Source: Colwellia sp. (GTDB lineage: Bacteria; Pseudomonadota; Gammaproteobacteria; Enterobacterales; Alteromonadaceae). From it: 35,077 bases of DNA. Numbering within the stretch: the stretch's first letter is position 1; every line of letters starts with the position of its first letter. The stretch spans positions 1 to 35,077 of the forward strand of contig JAESPR010000052.1 in NCBI GenBank assembly GCA_016765685.1, written 5' to 3'. Below are positions 6,240-15,314 of this stretch, one piece after another. A program made the position numbers and the translations under genes. The notes beneath the pieces were generated by a model that searched no databases, was not told the origin of the DNA, and saw only the letters and a list, made by a program, of their open reading frames with translations.

Positions 6240-7588
6240 TATTTAGACTCCTTCTCTGCAAGCGCAGCAATTAAACCTGCACTTTGCTCGTCTAGCTTTT
6301 GCAATACGCTTTTCGCTTTACCAGCAACAACACTGTGGATAAGAATAAGTGGCAAGGCACAAATCAAACCTAACGCGGTAGTAACAAGTGCTAAAGATAT
6401 GTCACCCGCCATCAGTTTCGGATCAGCTGTACCAAATAAGGTAATGGTTTGGAAAGTCATGATCATCCCGATAACCGTACCTAACAGACCCATTAATGGG
6501 GCAACAGCAGCAAACATTTTAATTAAGTTAACACCTCGGTCTACTTTCGGTGTTTCTCGTAAAATACCTTCATCAAGTTTCAATTCTAGCGTTTCTGCAT
6601 CAACACCTTTATTTTCATGATAGATTTTAAGTAAACGACCTAGAGGGTTATTCTCATTCGGTGTCTCAAGGTTTTGCTCTTGTGCTTTAATTTTGGAAGA
6701 CATGCTACCTAACACAAATAAACGTTCAAGGGCAATTAAACAACCAATAATGAAGAGCACCGTGATGGCATAACCTACTTGTTTACCTTCGTGAAAGAAT
6801 TCCTCTAGCGTTTTCTTACGGGTTTCTAGTGATAAAATACCACCACGAGAGGGATCTACATAAAGCCCAATGTAACCTGAGTCTGCATTAAAGAAATCTG
6901 ATGCTGTTCCAGCAATATAACCGGGGGGCTGTTTAGGTAAAGGCTGAACTTGACCTACTTCATCGTTATAGGTTAAATAACCTTTGTCAGATACCAAATT
7001 AAAGGTACCAATACGCGTAATGGTTTCAGTTGACTTGGTGCCATCTAAGTTAGTGACTTCTACGCTAAATTGTGAAATTTTACCTGACTGGGTCATTTCA
7101 GTTTGCAGGGCAAACCATAAATCTTCAAGATCTTCTAATCCTGGAATTGCTTTCGCGTTAGCAATGCGATTTAGTACTTCACCACGACCTGGATATTCAG
7201 CACTAACAATTGACGTAGCAATTTGGCCGTAAGCACCGGCTGCTGCTGCACGTGAAACACCGAACATTTCACCTAAAGTACCGGTAGCATTGTCTAGTTC
7301 AACTGCTTTTTGCCCTAAGGTAATTTCATTATCAGCATAGGCTTTTTGTAAACGTTTACCACGTACTTCTTGATTTTTTAACTCTTTCTTCGCTTTATTT
7401 AATAATGCCTGTTTGTCAGCACGGGCAGACTTAAACTCAGCTTCACGTTTTTTATCAAGTTTAGCTTCAGAAACACGGTCGGCCTTTACTTGCTTTAATA
7501 AATCGTCTAATTGGTTTGCTTGTGTTGTTGCAACTAAACTAGCGGTCATTATTACTGCTAGCGTTACAAAATTAATAATTTTTTTCAT
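6239..7588 (-). CDS. ttpC: TtpC-type long ExbB homologue
   Basis: The 449-residue protein has a signal peptide (about 1-24, cleaving after TTQA), a charged coiled coil rich in Lys, Glu and Ala (about 28-95), a periplasmic domain to about residue 255, and a C-terminal MotA/TolQ/ExbB domain with helices near 267-290, 355-385 and 402-425. The PLMGLLGTVIGMIMTF motif followed by DPKLMAGDISLALVTTALGL marks the channel fold. TtpC is an essential fourth member of Vibrio TonB2 systems, and its two-part architecture is matched here. It overlaps the upstream DUF3450 stop by one base (TAATG) and does the same with exbB2 downstream. Confidence 0.9.
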   Translation of the reverse strand: MKKIINFVTLAVIMTASLVATTQANQLDDLLKQVKADRVSEAKLDKKREAEFKSARADKQALLNKAKKELKNQEVRGKRLQKAYADNEITLGQKAVELDNATGTLGEMFGVSRAAAAGAYGQIATSIVSAEYPGRGEVLNRIANAKAIPGLEDLEDLWFALQTEMTQSGKISQFSVEVTNLDGTKSTETITRIGTFNLVSDKGYLTYNDEVGQVQPLPKQPPGYIAGTASDFFNADSGYIGLYVDPSRGGILSLETRKKTLEEFFHEGKQVGYAITVLFIIGCLIALERLFVLGSMSSKIKAQEQNLETPNENNPLGRLLKIYHENKGVDAETLELKLDEGILRETPKVDRGVNLIKMFAAVAPLMGLLGTVIGMIMTFQTITLFGTADPKLMAGDISLALVTTALGLICALPLILIHSVVAGKAKSVLQKLDEQSAGLIAALAEKESK

Positions 7589-8367
7589 TATTTTGCTCCT
7601 GCTGCAAATACTGGTAATTTAGTTAAGTCAATTGGAAGTTGCTTACGCGCCATAGCGATAGCATCTTTAATAGGTTTCAAATAATCGTCACCTAACTCTT
7701 CCCACGCACGGTTTTGATTATTCCATAACCAAGAACGTTTACCATCAAGAGACTGTGCAACAAAAGCGATACGTCCCATGTGCACAAAATCAGCGGTTAA
7801 GGTGGTACCATTAAAATCCATCTCGGCTTGGTAAGAATCAAAAATGGTGCCGTAACTGGCTTCAATTTCATAGGCTTCAAGTACTAAACGGAATTGCTCA
7901 GAGGTAGTCACGTTTGAGTCACTCATTACTTCACGTAAATTAGCAACACGTTCTTTACGACGTTCAATGTTCATTGGAACATCTAGCTCGATAAATTTTT
8001 CTAAAGTGTCGATCATCTTGTACATTAACGGTACAACACCTTGTTTGATTTTATCGATACCATCAATTTGCTTTTGTAATGAAGCAATATTAGATTTTTG
8101 ATCATTAACCATACGTTGTACATGGTCATTATAACCACGTAATACTTCAGCTTCGTCAACCGTATTACGATATTCGCCAAGCAAATCTTGGGTTTGCTCG
8201 TAGATAGCGTTGATTTTCACTTGTGATTTAACTGATTGCTTAAATATTTTAGCTTCAGCTTTTTGAAGGTCTGTTAATATATTAGCCGTAGCGATATTAC
8301 TACCTGCTAATGCTAGTGCGCCTATCATTGCCGTAGCGATGAGGCTTTTCTTACTTACTTTGGACAT
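7588..8367 (-). CDS. DUF3450 family periplasmic protein, first gene of the TonB2 operon
   Basis: From the ATG at 8367 the protein is 259 residues. A TTG three codons upstream (8374-8376) would also be open, but ATG is preferred. It has a signal peptide (about 1-29, ending SNIATA), an extended coiled coil (about 32-130) and a C-terminal globular part with a WLWNNQNRAWEELG segment. DUF3450 proteins precede ttpC-exbB-exbD-tonB in marine gammaproteobacteria, and their exact biochemical role is not settled. The AT-rich region upstream should hold the operon promoter. Confidence 0.87.
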   Translation of the reverse strand: MSKVSKKSLIATAMIGALALAGSNIATANILTDLQKAEAKIFKQSVKSQVKINAIYEQTQDLLGEYRNTVDEAEVLRGYNDHVQRMVNDQKSNIASLQKQIDGIDKIKQGVVPLMYKMIDTLEKFIELDVPMNIERRKERVANLREVMSDSNVTTSEQFRLVLEAYEIEASYGTIFDSYQAEMDFNGTTLTADFVHMGRIAFVAQSLDGKRSWLWNNQNRAWEELGDDYLKPIKDAIAMARKQLPIDLTKLPVFAAGAK

Positions 8368-8857
8368 AGTTCCCAACCATTACTATTTAAATTTTGATAA
8401 CAAAGATTTTTGTTACCGCAAAGATAAAAATCTGTCGTTTTTGTTTTTTACTTATTTTTTACTTGAATTACTACTTGTCACTAATAGATAACTTTTTGTG
8501 AGTACAACTTACTCAATAATCCCAAATGACAAACAAGCTGTCAAGACAGGATTATAAAGTTGTTCACTTATACTAGTTTATTCTAGTAATAAATAAAAAA
8601 TATCACACAACTATTTTGAAACATTTATGTAAACAAAATGTTTCAATTTTAAAGTGTGGTCTTTTTTGATTATTACTTAAGCAAAAGAGCCTAAAAACAG
8701 GCACAAATACTTTGCTATGCATGTTTTACTAATTCATTCGTAGTAAGTCAAATTTATTTGTAACATTTAGAGATTAAAAACTCACCTCTTTGGTGTAAAT
8801 ATCACTAAAAACATCTTCAACACCATACCTATCAAGCGGTTTAAGATTTTTATTATT
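8368..8857. other. AT-rich intergenic region upstream of the TonB operon
   Basis: No open frame or RNA gene is recognisable in these 490 bases. The operon promoter should lie on the minus strand; a TATAAT is readable there (complement of 8551-8556), but it lies about 180 bases from the start codon and lacks a good -35, so I do not call it. I see no clear 19-bp Fur box by eye. Short imperfect palindromes and A/T runs fill the rest. Confidence 0.5.
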
Positions 8858-9232
8858 TTAAAACGTTAGCTTAAATAATAACTCGGCTAAATCAGGTTGC
8901 CACTGAAAATCACTCAATTTTACTTTATCGCCAATAACAACAATTTGTTCGTCTTGTAGAAACTGTTTTTGCTTTTCAAAATAATCACTGCCCATAGGAA
9001 AAGAAATTTTTCCTTGAGAATTTATCACGCGATACCAAGGTACTGACTTTTCCTGCCAACCAAGTTTTGGTACTTTTCCTAGTGCTTTCCCTACTAATCT
9101 AGCCCTACCCGGTAAACCAGACAAATCAGCTATTTGGCCATAACTCGCCACTTTTCCGTGTGGAATAAGCTGTACGGTTTGCCATATTTGGGTGTAATGG
9201 GTCTTGATTGAATGATTTGTTATTTTTGACAA
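8858..9232 (-). CDS. atl: Alkyltransferase-like (ATL) DNA base-flipping protein
   Basis: This 124-residue protein carries the MGMT DNA-binding fold alone: GKVASYGQIADLSG (about 26-39) with the phosphate-rotating Tyr31, GRARLVGKAL with the arginine finger near residue 45, and a PWYRVINSQG motif where MGMT would have PCHRV. Trp66 replaces the catalytic cysteine, so it cannot transfer alkyl groups and belongs to the ATL class (E. coli YbaZ). Such proteins bind O6-alkylguanine, flip the base and hand the lesion to nucleotide excision repair. The extended C-terminus after residue 85 is within family variation. It appears to be a single gene. Confidence 0.92.
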   Translation of the reverse strand: MSKITNHSIKTHYTQIWQTVQLIPHGKVASYGQIADLSGLPGRARLVGKALGKVPKLGWQEKSVPWYRVINSQGKISFPMGSDYFEKQKQFLQDEQIVVIGDKVKLSDFQWQPDLAELLFKLTF

Positions 9233-9339
9233 AGAAATGCCTCAGATGGCAAAAGAATGAGTTATCATATCAAGATGAAATTTTTATTTATACTTGTAAT
9301 CCTATCTAAGGAATCGAGCACTAACGAATTGAGAAAGAT

Positions 9340-9795
9340 ATGAAAATTTGGGTAGATGCTGACGCGTGTCCTGTGGTAATAAAAGAAATATTATTTAAAG
9401 CCGCCGAGCGCACAAAAATTCAAATGACCTTAGTCGCTAATCATTACATTCGCATCCCTCCATCTCAAGTAATTGACTTTATGCAAGTTAGCGCTGGTTT
9501 TGATATTGCCGATGATGAAATTGTTAAACGAGTAAGAACAAACGACTTAGTTATTACCGCAGATATACCATTGGCCGATGAAATAATTAGCAAATCAGCT
9601 ATCGCATTAAGCCCAAGAGGGGAGCTTTTTACCAAAGAAAATATAAAAGCTCGATTAAATATTCGTGATTTCATGGACACTATGCGTGCTAGTGGTGTGC
9701 AAACAGGCGGACCACCGCCATTAAACCAAAGTGATCGTCAAGCTTTTGCCAATCACTTAGATACTATTTTGAGGCGTTATAAAAAAACAACATAG
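9340..9795 (+). CDS. yaiI: UPF0178 (DUF188) family protein, YaiI-like
   Basis: This 151-residue protein is a full-length match by recall to the YaiI/YqxD family. It opens with [10 protein letters not shown], contains an acidic DIADDEIV and [13 protein letters not shown] segment around residues 55-85, and ends with a typical [19 protein letters not shown] block. The fold is PIN-like with conserved acidic residues, but no activity is firmly established. A GAGAAAG Shine-Dalgarno precedes the ATG. It is convergent with the ion-channel gene, with only 19 bases between stop codons. Confidence 0.9.
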   Translation: MKIWVDADACPVVIKEILFKAAERTKIQMTLVANHYIRIPPSQVIDFMQVSAGFDIADDEIVKRVRTNDLVITADIPLADEIISKSAIALSPRGELFTKENIKARLNIRDFMDTMRASGVQTGGPPPLNQSDRQAFANHLDTILRRYKKTT

Positions 9796-9814
9796 GGGGA
9801 ATGTTATTGCTTAT

Positions 9815-10639
9815 TCAGCGCTTGTTCAGCAATAACGCTTTAATTTCAGCTAGCTCTTTTTCAAGTTTTTCAATTTGCGCGCGACTTGCTGGTTCACCAC
9901 CCTTGCCTGTTTCACCATGCTGCTCTGCACGATAATTGTCATGCTCTTGACTCATCACTTCAAGGACAGTACCCACCATCATATTTAAGAAAATAAAGGC
10001 GGTTAAAAAAATAAAACTTAGATAATAAATCCAACTCAAGGGATGAACAGCCATGGTTTCATACATCACATCCGTCCAATCTTCAAACGTGGCTACTCGA
10101 AATAAAGTCAGCATTGAAATGGAAACATCGCCCCACAATACTTCATTAATGGTATGAAAAAACATGCTACCCATGGCAGCATAAATATAAAAAATCACGA
10201 ACATTAATAATACAATGTAACCCATACGAGGTATCGCTTTAAGCAACGCATTAATTAATAAACGTAACTCGGGCACCATAGACACTAAACGTAGTACTCT
10301 AAATACTCGTAATAACCGCGCTAGCAAAACACCAGAGCCACCGGTTGGAATTAAACTGCCAATCACTATAACGGTATCAAAAACATTCCAACCACTATGA
10401 AAAAATCGCTTTTTATTGGGGTAAGCAAGGTAGCGAATAACAATTTCTATGACAAAGAAAATGGTCACACCCAAATCTAATAGAAGGAGTATAGCCACCG
10501 TATTAGCTGATAAACTATGAGTTTTAGCACCAATAAGTAAAGCGGATAATAAAATAACCGTGATCACTAAACCTTGAAAAATTTTACTTGAATCAACTCT
10601 TTTTAACCGTCGTTGAGCACGAAAAACTAAACTTGCCAT
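9815..10639 (-). CDS. Voltage-gated ion channel, BacNav-type single-domain subunit
   Basis: The 274-residue protein has the six-helix plan of bacterial voltage-gated channels: S1 about 22-40, S2 48-70, S3 84-98, S4 104-120 with arginines every third residue (R108, R111, R114, R117), S5 about 136-160, pore loop 170-190 and S6 203-228. A charged linker and short coiled coil (about 254-272) match the tetramerisation tail. The selectivity filter reads TFEDWTD (184-190) rather than the TLESW of sodium-selective NavAb or NaChBac; the extra acidic residues may favour calcium. Four subunits would form the channel. It follows gloC with a single base between them. Confidence 0.9.
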   Translation of the reverse strand: MASLVFRAQRRLKRVDSSKIFQGLVITVILLSALLIGAKTHSLSANTVAILLLLDLGVTIFFVIEIVIRYLAYPNKKRFFHSGWNVFDTVIVIGSLIPTGGSGVLLARLLRVFRVLRLVSMVPELRLLINALLKAIPRMGYIVLLMFVIFYIYAAMGSMFFHTINEVLWGDVSISMLTLFRVATFEDWTDVMYETMAVHPLSWIYYLSFIFLTAFIFLNMMVGTVLEVMSQEHDNYRAEQHGETGKGGEPASRAQIEKLEKELAEIKALLLNKR

Positions 10640-10640
10640 A

Positions 10641-11297
10641 TTAACGACTTGCTCCTACCGCTTGATCACTCACATAAGGGTTGCTGAGGCGCTCTTGGCC
10701 AAAAGTGCTCATTGGGCCATGACCGGGAATAAAACGGACATCATCACCTAGTGGAAAAATATTATTACGAATAGAATTAATTAAGGTGGCATGGTCGCCT
10801 CGAGGAAAGTCGGTTCTGCCAATAGAGCCTTGAAACAAAACATCGCCTACTTGTGCCAATTTAGATCCACGATGAAAAAACACCACATGTCCTGGGGTGT
10901 GTCCTGGGCAAAAATAGACTTCTAAAATGATATTACCAAAACTTACCGTATCTCCTTGGTTTAAAAAACGATCAGGCGTAAATGATTCTGCATGAGCAAA
11001 ACCAAAACGCTCTTTTTGCTCTTCAATCCGATCAATCCAAAATTGATCTTCTTTATGAGGGCCTTCTATGCCAACTTTATAATGACTTGCTAGAGCATTA
11101 GTTGCCCCAGCATGGTCGATATGGGCGTGAGTAAGTAAAATTTTTGCCAATGTTAACTGATGGTCTTCAATGGCAGTAATGATTTTTTCAATATCACCAC
11201 CGGGATCAACCACTGCTGCTTGTTTAGTTTCATCACACCAAAATAGTGTACAGTTTTGCTGAAAAGGGGTAACGGGGATGATCTCAAATTGCAACAT
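10641..11297 (-). CDS. gloC: Type II glyoxalase / metallo-beta-lactamase-fold hydrolase, YcbL-like
   Basis: From the ATG at 11297 (MLQFEIIPVTPFQQNC) the protein is 218 residues, the length of E. coli YcbL/GloC, and follows it closely by recall: VVDPGGD, the zinc motif THAHIDHAG, CPGHTPGHVVF, GDVLFQGSIGRTDFP and FIPGHGP. The enzyme hydrolyses S-lactoylglutathione in methylglyoxal detoxification. The frame is open for 30 more codons upstream, but an AGAAG Shine-Dalgarno before this ATG and the family N-terminus fix the start here. It is cotranscribed with the downstream ion channel. Confidence 0.93.
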   Translation of the reverse strand: MLQFEIIPVTPFQQNCTLFWCDETKQAAVVDPGGDIEKIITAIEDHQLTLAKILLTHAHIDHAGATNALASHYKVGIEGPHKEDQFWIDRIEEQKERFGFAHAESFTPDRFLNQGDTVSFGNIILEVYFCPGHTPGHVVFFHRGSKLAQVGDVLFQGSIGRTDFPRGDHATLINSIRNNIFPLGDDVRFIPGHGPMSTFGQERLSNPYVSDQAVGASR

Positions 11298-11480
11298 AAT
11301 GACTTCTTCTAAGTAAATTTTTTCTAAGTAATAACGGGGGATAATAACATAACTTTTGCTCACAAAGTGCCCCCTAATATGTAACAAGTAGCATTTTCAC
11401 GGACTAGAACACGCTTACTTTACTCAAGCACATTAAATCGGTAAGCTCTGCGGTTGTAATTATTAATAAATAAGCGCTTT

Positions 11481-12818
11481 ATGTCATCTTCTGCTACTCG
11501 TGACTCATTTCATTCTCGCATAGGTTTTGTTTTAGCTGCAGCAGGATCTGCTATTGGTTTAGGCAATATTTGGGGTTTCCCAACACAAGCAGCAAACAAT
11601 GGTGGTGGCGCATTTTTGTTTGTTTACCTCCTTGTCACCTTATTATTAGCATTACCCGCACTCTATGCAGAAATTTATATTGGTAACCAAGCACAAAAAA
11701 ACCCTGTCAGCGCTCTTGCACAGGCTTGTGGAGAACGCTTTAAAAACACCGGCCGTAACGCAGGCATTATAGGTTTGTGTGGCGCTATGATGATGTTAAG
11801 TTTTTACACTATTGTTGCGGGTTGGATGTTAGCTCACGCGTTAAGCGCTCTATTTGAATTAATTGGATTAACTGATATTTCAACTTGGCTATCTACTTCA
11901 AGTACACTTCGTAACATATTATTCACTCCCGTTTTCATTCTATTAAGTGCTGCTATCATTCATCAAGGTGTCCATGCAGGAATCGAACGTTGGTCTGGAC
12001 GTTTAATGCCCCTTTTATTGGTTATGCTAATTGGCTTAGTTGTTTATATTTTGCAACAAGAAGGTGCCCAGGCGGGTGTCGCCTTGTATTTGATTCCAGA
12101 CTTTTCCCAAGTAACCAACCCTAAGTTAATCATTGCAGCTATGGGACAAGCTTTTTTCTCACTCTCTATTGGTGTCGGTAGCATGATGGTTTACGGCTCA
12201 TACATAAAAAAAGACCAAGATATAGGTAAGTTAGTTGTCTCTATTGCTGCCCTTGATACCTTTATTGCCTTTTTAGCGGGATTATTGATTATTCCCGCTT
12301 TATTTGTTGCCCAGCATGCCGGACATGAAGTATTTACTAACGGCCATTTAATCGGTGAAGGGCAATTAATATTTAACATTTTACCGTCATTATTTGCTTC
12401 AATGGGTTCGGTCGGTTTAATCGTTTCTTTTAGTTTTTTTACTTTATTATCTATTGCTGCACTCACCTCAACTATTTCTTCTACCGAAGTGCCTGTGGCC
12501 TATTTAGTGGAAGATAAAAATATCGCTCGCAAACAGGCAACTTGGTTGGTATCGGCTATTGTTTTAGTGGGCAGTATGACACTAGTCGCCTTTTTTGATG
12601 TACTATTTGGTTTGGTTATTCAAATGCTAACGACTATTTTGCAGCCCTTAATGTCATTGTTCTATTTTTTAGTTGTTGGTTGGATTTGGCAACGAGGTAA
12701 CAAACTAACTGATTTAGCTCAATTACAAAATAATGCAAAATTAAAAGTGTTTGGATTTTATTTGCGCTACATTTGTCCTATTCTTTTAGTAATCGTTTTT
12801 ATTAATGTTGCCTTTTAA
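11481..12818 (+). CDS. Sodium-dependent transporter of the neurotransmitter:sodium symporter (NSS/SNF) family
   Basis: A 445-residue polytopic protein with about 11 membrane helices, the bacterial NSS number. The diagnostic TM1 region is intact (GFVLAAAGSAIGLGNIWGFP followed by NNGGGAFLFVYLL), including the unwound Gly-rich segment and residues that bind Na+ and substrate. QAFFSLSIGVGSMMVYGSY in the TM6 region is also typical. Bacterial members such as TnaT, Tyt1 and MhsT import amino acids with Na+; the substrate here cannot be read from the sequence. The diguanylate cyclase gene follows after 19 bases on the same strand and may be cotranscribed. Confidence 0.92.
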   Translation: MSSSATRDSFHSRIGFVLAAAGSAIGLGNIWGFPTQAANNGGGAFLFVYLLVTLLLALPALYAEIYIGNQAQKNPVSALAQACGERFKNTGRNAGIIGLCGAMMMLSFYTIVAGWMLAHALSALFELIGLTDISTWLSTSSTLRNILFTPVFILLSAAIIHQGVHAGIERWSGRLMPLLLVMLIGLVVYILQQEGAQAGVALYLIPDFSQVTNPKLIIAAMGQAFFSLSIGVGSMMVYGSYIKKDQDIGKLVVSIAALDTFIAFLAGLLIIPALFVAQHAGHEVFTNGHLIGEGQLIFNILPSLFASMGSVGLIVSFSFFTLLSIAALTSTISSTEVPVAYLVEDKNIARKQATWLVSAIVLVGSMTLVAFFDVLFGLVIQMLTTILQPLMSLFYFLVVGWIWQRGNKLTDLAQLQNNAKLKVFGFYLRYICPILLVIVFINVAF

Positions 12819-12837
12819 TGCAACTAAGTGCTGAGTA

Positions 12838-13914
12838 ATGTTCTTTAACGCTTTAATTAATTTAGGTACCGCTTACCAGCCTTTTAATATTGCCAACAAA
12901 GCTAAAATGACGAATATTGTGGCACTATTTTCAATTTTTATTGCCGTTCTGTATACGCTGAATTATATTTTTGTTTTACATGAGCCTTTGGTCGCTTTTA
13001 TTAATGCATTATTTGCCTTAGCTTATGGAGCAACATTACTGTTTAATAAATATAATGCCCATAAAGCCGCTAAAATATGGTTTTTCAGTGTCTTAATGCT
13101 GCATTTAGTGATTTGTACTAATCTATTTGTTACTAACAAAACCGGCTTTCATTTGTACTTTTTTTTAGTGCCAACCGGCGCTTTTTTACTTTTTGAATTA
13201 AAAGATAAACTTGAAAAACTGTTGTTAAGTTTTATCGCCATTATTTTATTTATTTATTGTGAAAACACCCTCAACCTTACTCCTCTTATTGAATTAAGTG
13301 AGGCAATGAATCATTCAATTTACCAATCGGTTTTTTTCTTTAACATGTTGGAAGTGGTTTTTGTACTAACACTTTTTGCTAATGAAATTGAAATTAACGA
13401 GTTAAAACTCACTAAACAAGCAACCACCGATTCCTTAACGGGTATCTATAATCGTCATTATTTCTTCGAGCAAGCAACCGGATATTTAGCTATAGCCAAT
13501 GAGTTTAAGCGCCCTTTTAGTATCATGTTGCTAGATTTTGATCACTTTAAAAAGATCAATGACAGCTATGGCCATCATATTGGTGATGTATCGTTAATAG
13601 AAACCACTAAACAAATAAAAGTACACTGTCGTGCTCAAGATTGTTTCGCGCGTATCGGGGGAGATGAATTTGTCATTGCTTTAGCGGATACCACACTGCA
13701 AGAAGCAAAAGTTATTGCTGAACGCATTAAAACGTCTATTGAAAATAACTTTATAAAAACGTTTGATAACATTAACTTAAACTGTAAAGTAAGCATAGGT
13801 GTCAGCAGTAAAATCAATGAGGGCATTCTATTGAAAGATATCATGCAACAAGCAGACAAAGCACTTTACCAAGCGAAAGAGCAAGGCGGTAATAGAGTCG
13901 CCTTAGCTAGCTAG
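12838..13914 (+). CDS. Membrane-anchored GGDEF diguanylate cyclase
   Basis: The 358-residue protein has an N-terminal sensor of about six hydrophobic helices (residues 25-180, unassigned) and a C-terminal GGDEF domain (about 190-355). The active motif GGDEF is intact at 274-278, LDFDHFKKIND supplies the metal aspartate near 233, and the inhibitory RxxD site (RAQD, 265-268) lies five residues ahead, so it is predicted to make c-di-GMP and be product-inhibited. The signal sensed is unknown. It sits 19 bases after the transporter gene, and its last 8 bases overlap the convergent rmuC stop. Confidence 0.92.
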   Translation: MFFNALINLGTAYQPFNIANKAKMTNIVALFSIFIAVLYTLNYIFVLHEPLVAFINALFALAYGATLLFNKYNAHKAAKIWFFSVLMLHLVICTNLFVTNKTGFHLYFFLVPTGAFLLFELKDKLEKLLLSFIAIILFIYCENTLNLTPLIELSEAMNHSIYQSVFFFNMLEVVFVLTLFANEIEINELKLTKQATTDSLTGIYNRHYFFEQATGYLAIANEFKRPFSIMLLDFDHFKKINDSYGHHIGDVSLIETTKQIKVHCRAQDCFARIGGDEFVIALADTTLQEAKVIAERIKTSIENNFIKTFDNINLNCKVSIGVSSKINEGILLKDIMQQADKALYQAKEQGGNRVALAS

Positions 13915-15220
13915 TCGTAATAGCTTTATCTTCAATATCTTGTAATTCAACTTGCTCTATTTTTTCAAAACGGTTCGATATTTTATCTGCTGAAGTATGA
14001 ATTTGTTTCACATCAACCGCCGCTTGATCGATATGTTTAGCTAAATTAGCAAACCGTCCTTTAAAACGATTAAAATCCTGAGCTAAATCAGACAAATGCG
14101 CTTGAATAATATGAACTTGCTGACGAGTTGCTTCATCTTTTAATACTGAACGTGCGGTAGTAAGTATCGCCATTAAGGTGGTCGGTGAAGCTAACCACAC
14201 CCTTTTTTTATTGGCGTACTCAACTAAATCACTTTGATGACCATGAATTTCTGCAAAAATAGCTTCTGCGGGAATAAACATTATCGCACCATCCGCGGTT
14301 TCTTTATCAATTAAATATTTATCACTAATATCATTAATATGCTTTTTAATATCTATTTTAAACTGTCGCTGGGCGGCTTTTCTATCCGCTTCTGCTAATT
14401 CAAAATCCATCATTTTACGATAATTTTCTAACGGAAACTTTGCATCAACTACAACATTGCCGGTTGGTGCGGGTAAAAATAAAATACAATCAGCAATTTT
14501 TCCGTTTGATAAGGTATGTTGCAGCTTAAAGCTTTGTTCTGGCAAAACATTACGAATCAAACCATTAAGCTGCACTTCACCAAAAGCCCCGCGCGAGCGT
14601 TTATCATTCAACACCGCTTGCAAACTAACCACATTAGTTGATAGTTCGGTGATTTTTTTCTGAGCATCGTCAATTAGCGCTAATCGTTGCAATATATCAC
14701 TAAAAGTTTTGGTGGTTTTTTCAAAACCTTCACTAAGACGTTTTTCCACCTGACCACTAATTTCTTGCAACCGTTTATCGGTAGCACTTGTTAAGCTATC
14801 AATGCGCTTGGTCATTTGTTCACTACTTTGCAATAATGACTTACTCAATTCTTCCCTACCCGCTCGCGTGGTTTTATTCAAATGACTAATTAACTGCTCA
14901 AGGCTTTGATTTTGGTTTTGGCTTAGTTGTTGATTAAGTTGTTCTTTTTGATTACTTAACTCCCTTAATAATTTCAACCGAAGATCAGACATCTGCTGTT
15001 CAAAAGCGTTGGATAACACTAATTGCTGTTTATCAAATAAGGGGATTAAAGCATTGTTTTGCGAAGACGATAACAATTCGATCATTGTCTTTAACTGGTT
15101 AGTACTCTGCTTTTGTTGTAAGTTTTGTCGAAAAACAAATAACACAGCCAACAACAAAACCGCAATCATTAAGAGGATAAAAAAAGAGTAAAATTCAGGC
15201 TGCTGCAGAGAAAAATTCAT
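13907..15220 (-). CDS. rmuC: RmuC-family DNA recombination protein
   Basis: The 437-residue protein has an N-terminal membrane anchor (about 12-30), a long Gln/Leu-rich coiled coil (about 35-190) and the RmuC nuclease-like domain (about 200-400). Recognisable blocks are RGAFGEVQLNGLI, NGKIADCILFLPAP, VVVDAKFPLENYRKM, ADGAIMFIPAEAIFAEIH and WLASPTTLMAILTT. The PD-(D/E)xK-like VDAKFP supports a nuclease fold. RmuC limits inversions between short inverted repeats in E. coli. It stands alone and converges on the cyclase gene with an 8-base overlap. Confidence 0.93.
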   Translation of the reverse strand: MNFSLQQPEFYSFFILLMIAVLLLAVLFVFRQNLQQKQSTNQLKTMIELLSSSQNNALIPLFDKQQLVLSNAFEQQMSDLRLKLLRELSNQKEQLNQQLSQNQNQSLEQLISHLNKTTRAGREELSKSLLQSSEQMTKRIDSLTSATDKRLQEISGQVEKRLSEGFEKTTKTFSDILQRLALIDDAQKKITELSTNVVSLQAVLNDKRSRGAFGEVQLNGLIRNVLPEQSFKLQHTLSNGKIADCILFLPAPTGNVVVDAKFPLENYRKMMDFELAEADRKAAQRQFKIDIKKHINDISDKYLIDKETADGAIMFIPAEAIFAEIHGHQSDLVEYANKKRVWLASPTTLMAILTTARSVLKDEATRQQVHIIQAHLSDLAQDFNRFKGRFANLAKHIDQAAVDVKQIHTSADKISNRFEKIEQVELQDIEDKAITTS

Positions 15221-15314
15221 AGTTGCTATACTTATGCACTGTAAATATCAACAGTTATTAAATCATAAGTAAGTATTAACAACCAGTTATTTGTCAGTAC
15301 GTTGATTAACTTTA

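Noticed and set aside
9803..9836. Inverted repeat GTTATTGC/GCAATAAC between convergent yaiI and the ion-channel gene
   Set aside because: The arms are eight bases with an 18-base loop and no T-run; too weak to call a terminator.
11298..11387. Upstream extension of gloC by 30 codons
   Set aside because: The family N-terminus and a Shine-Dalgarno support the ATG at 11297.
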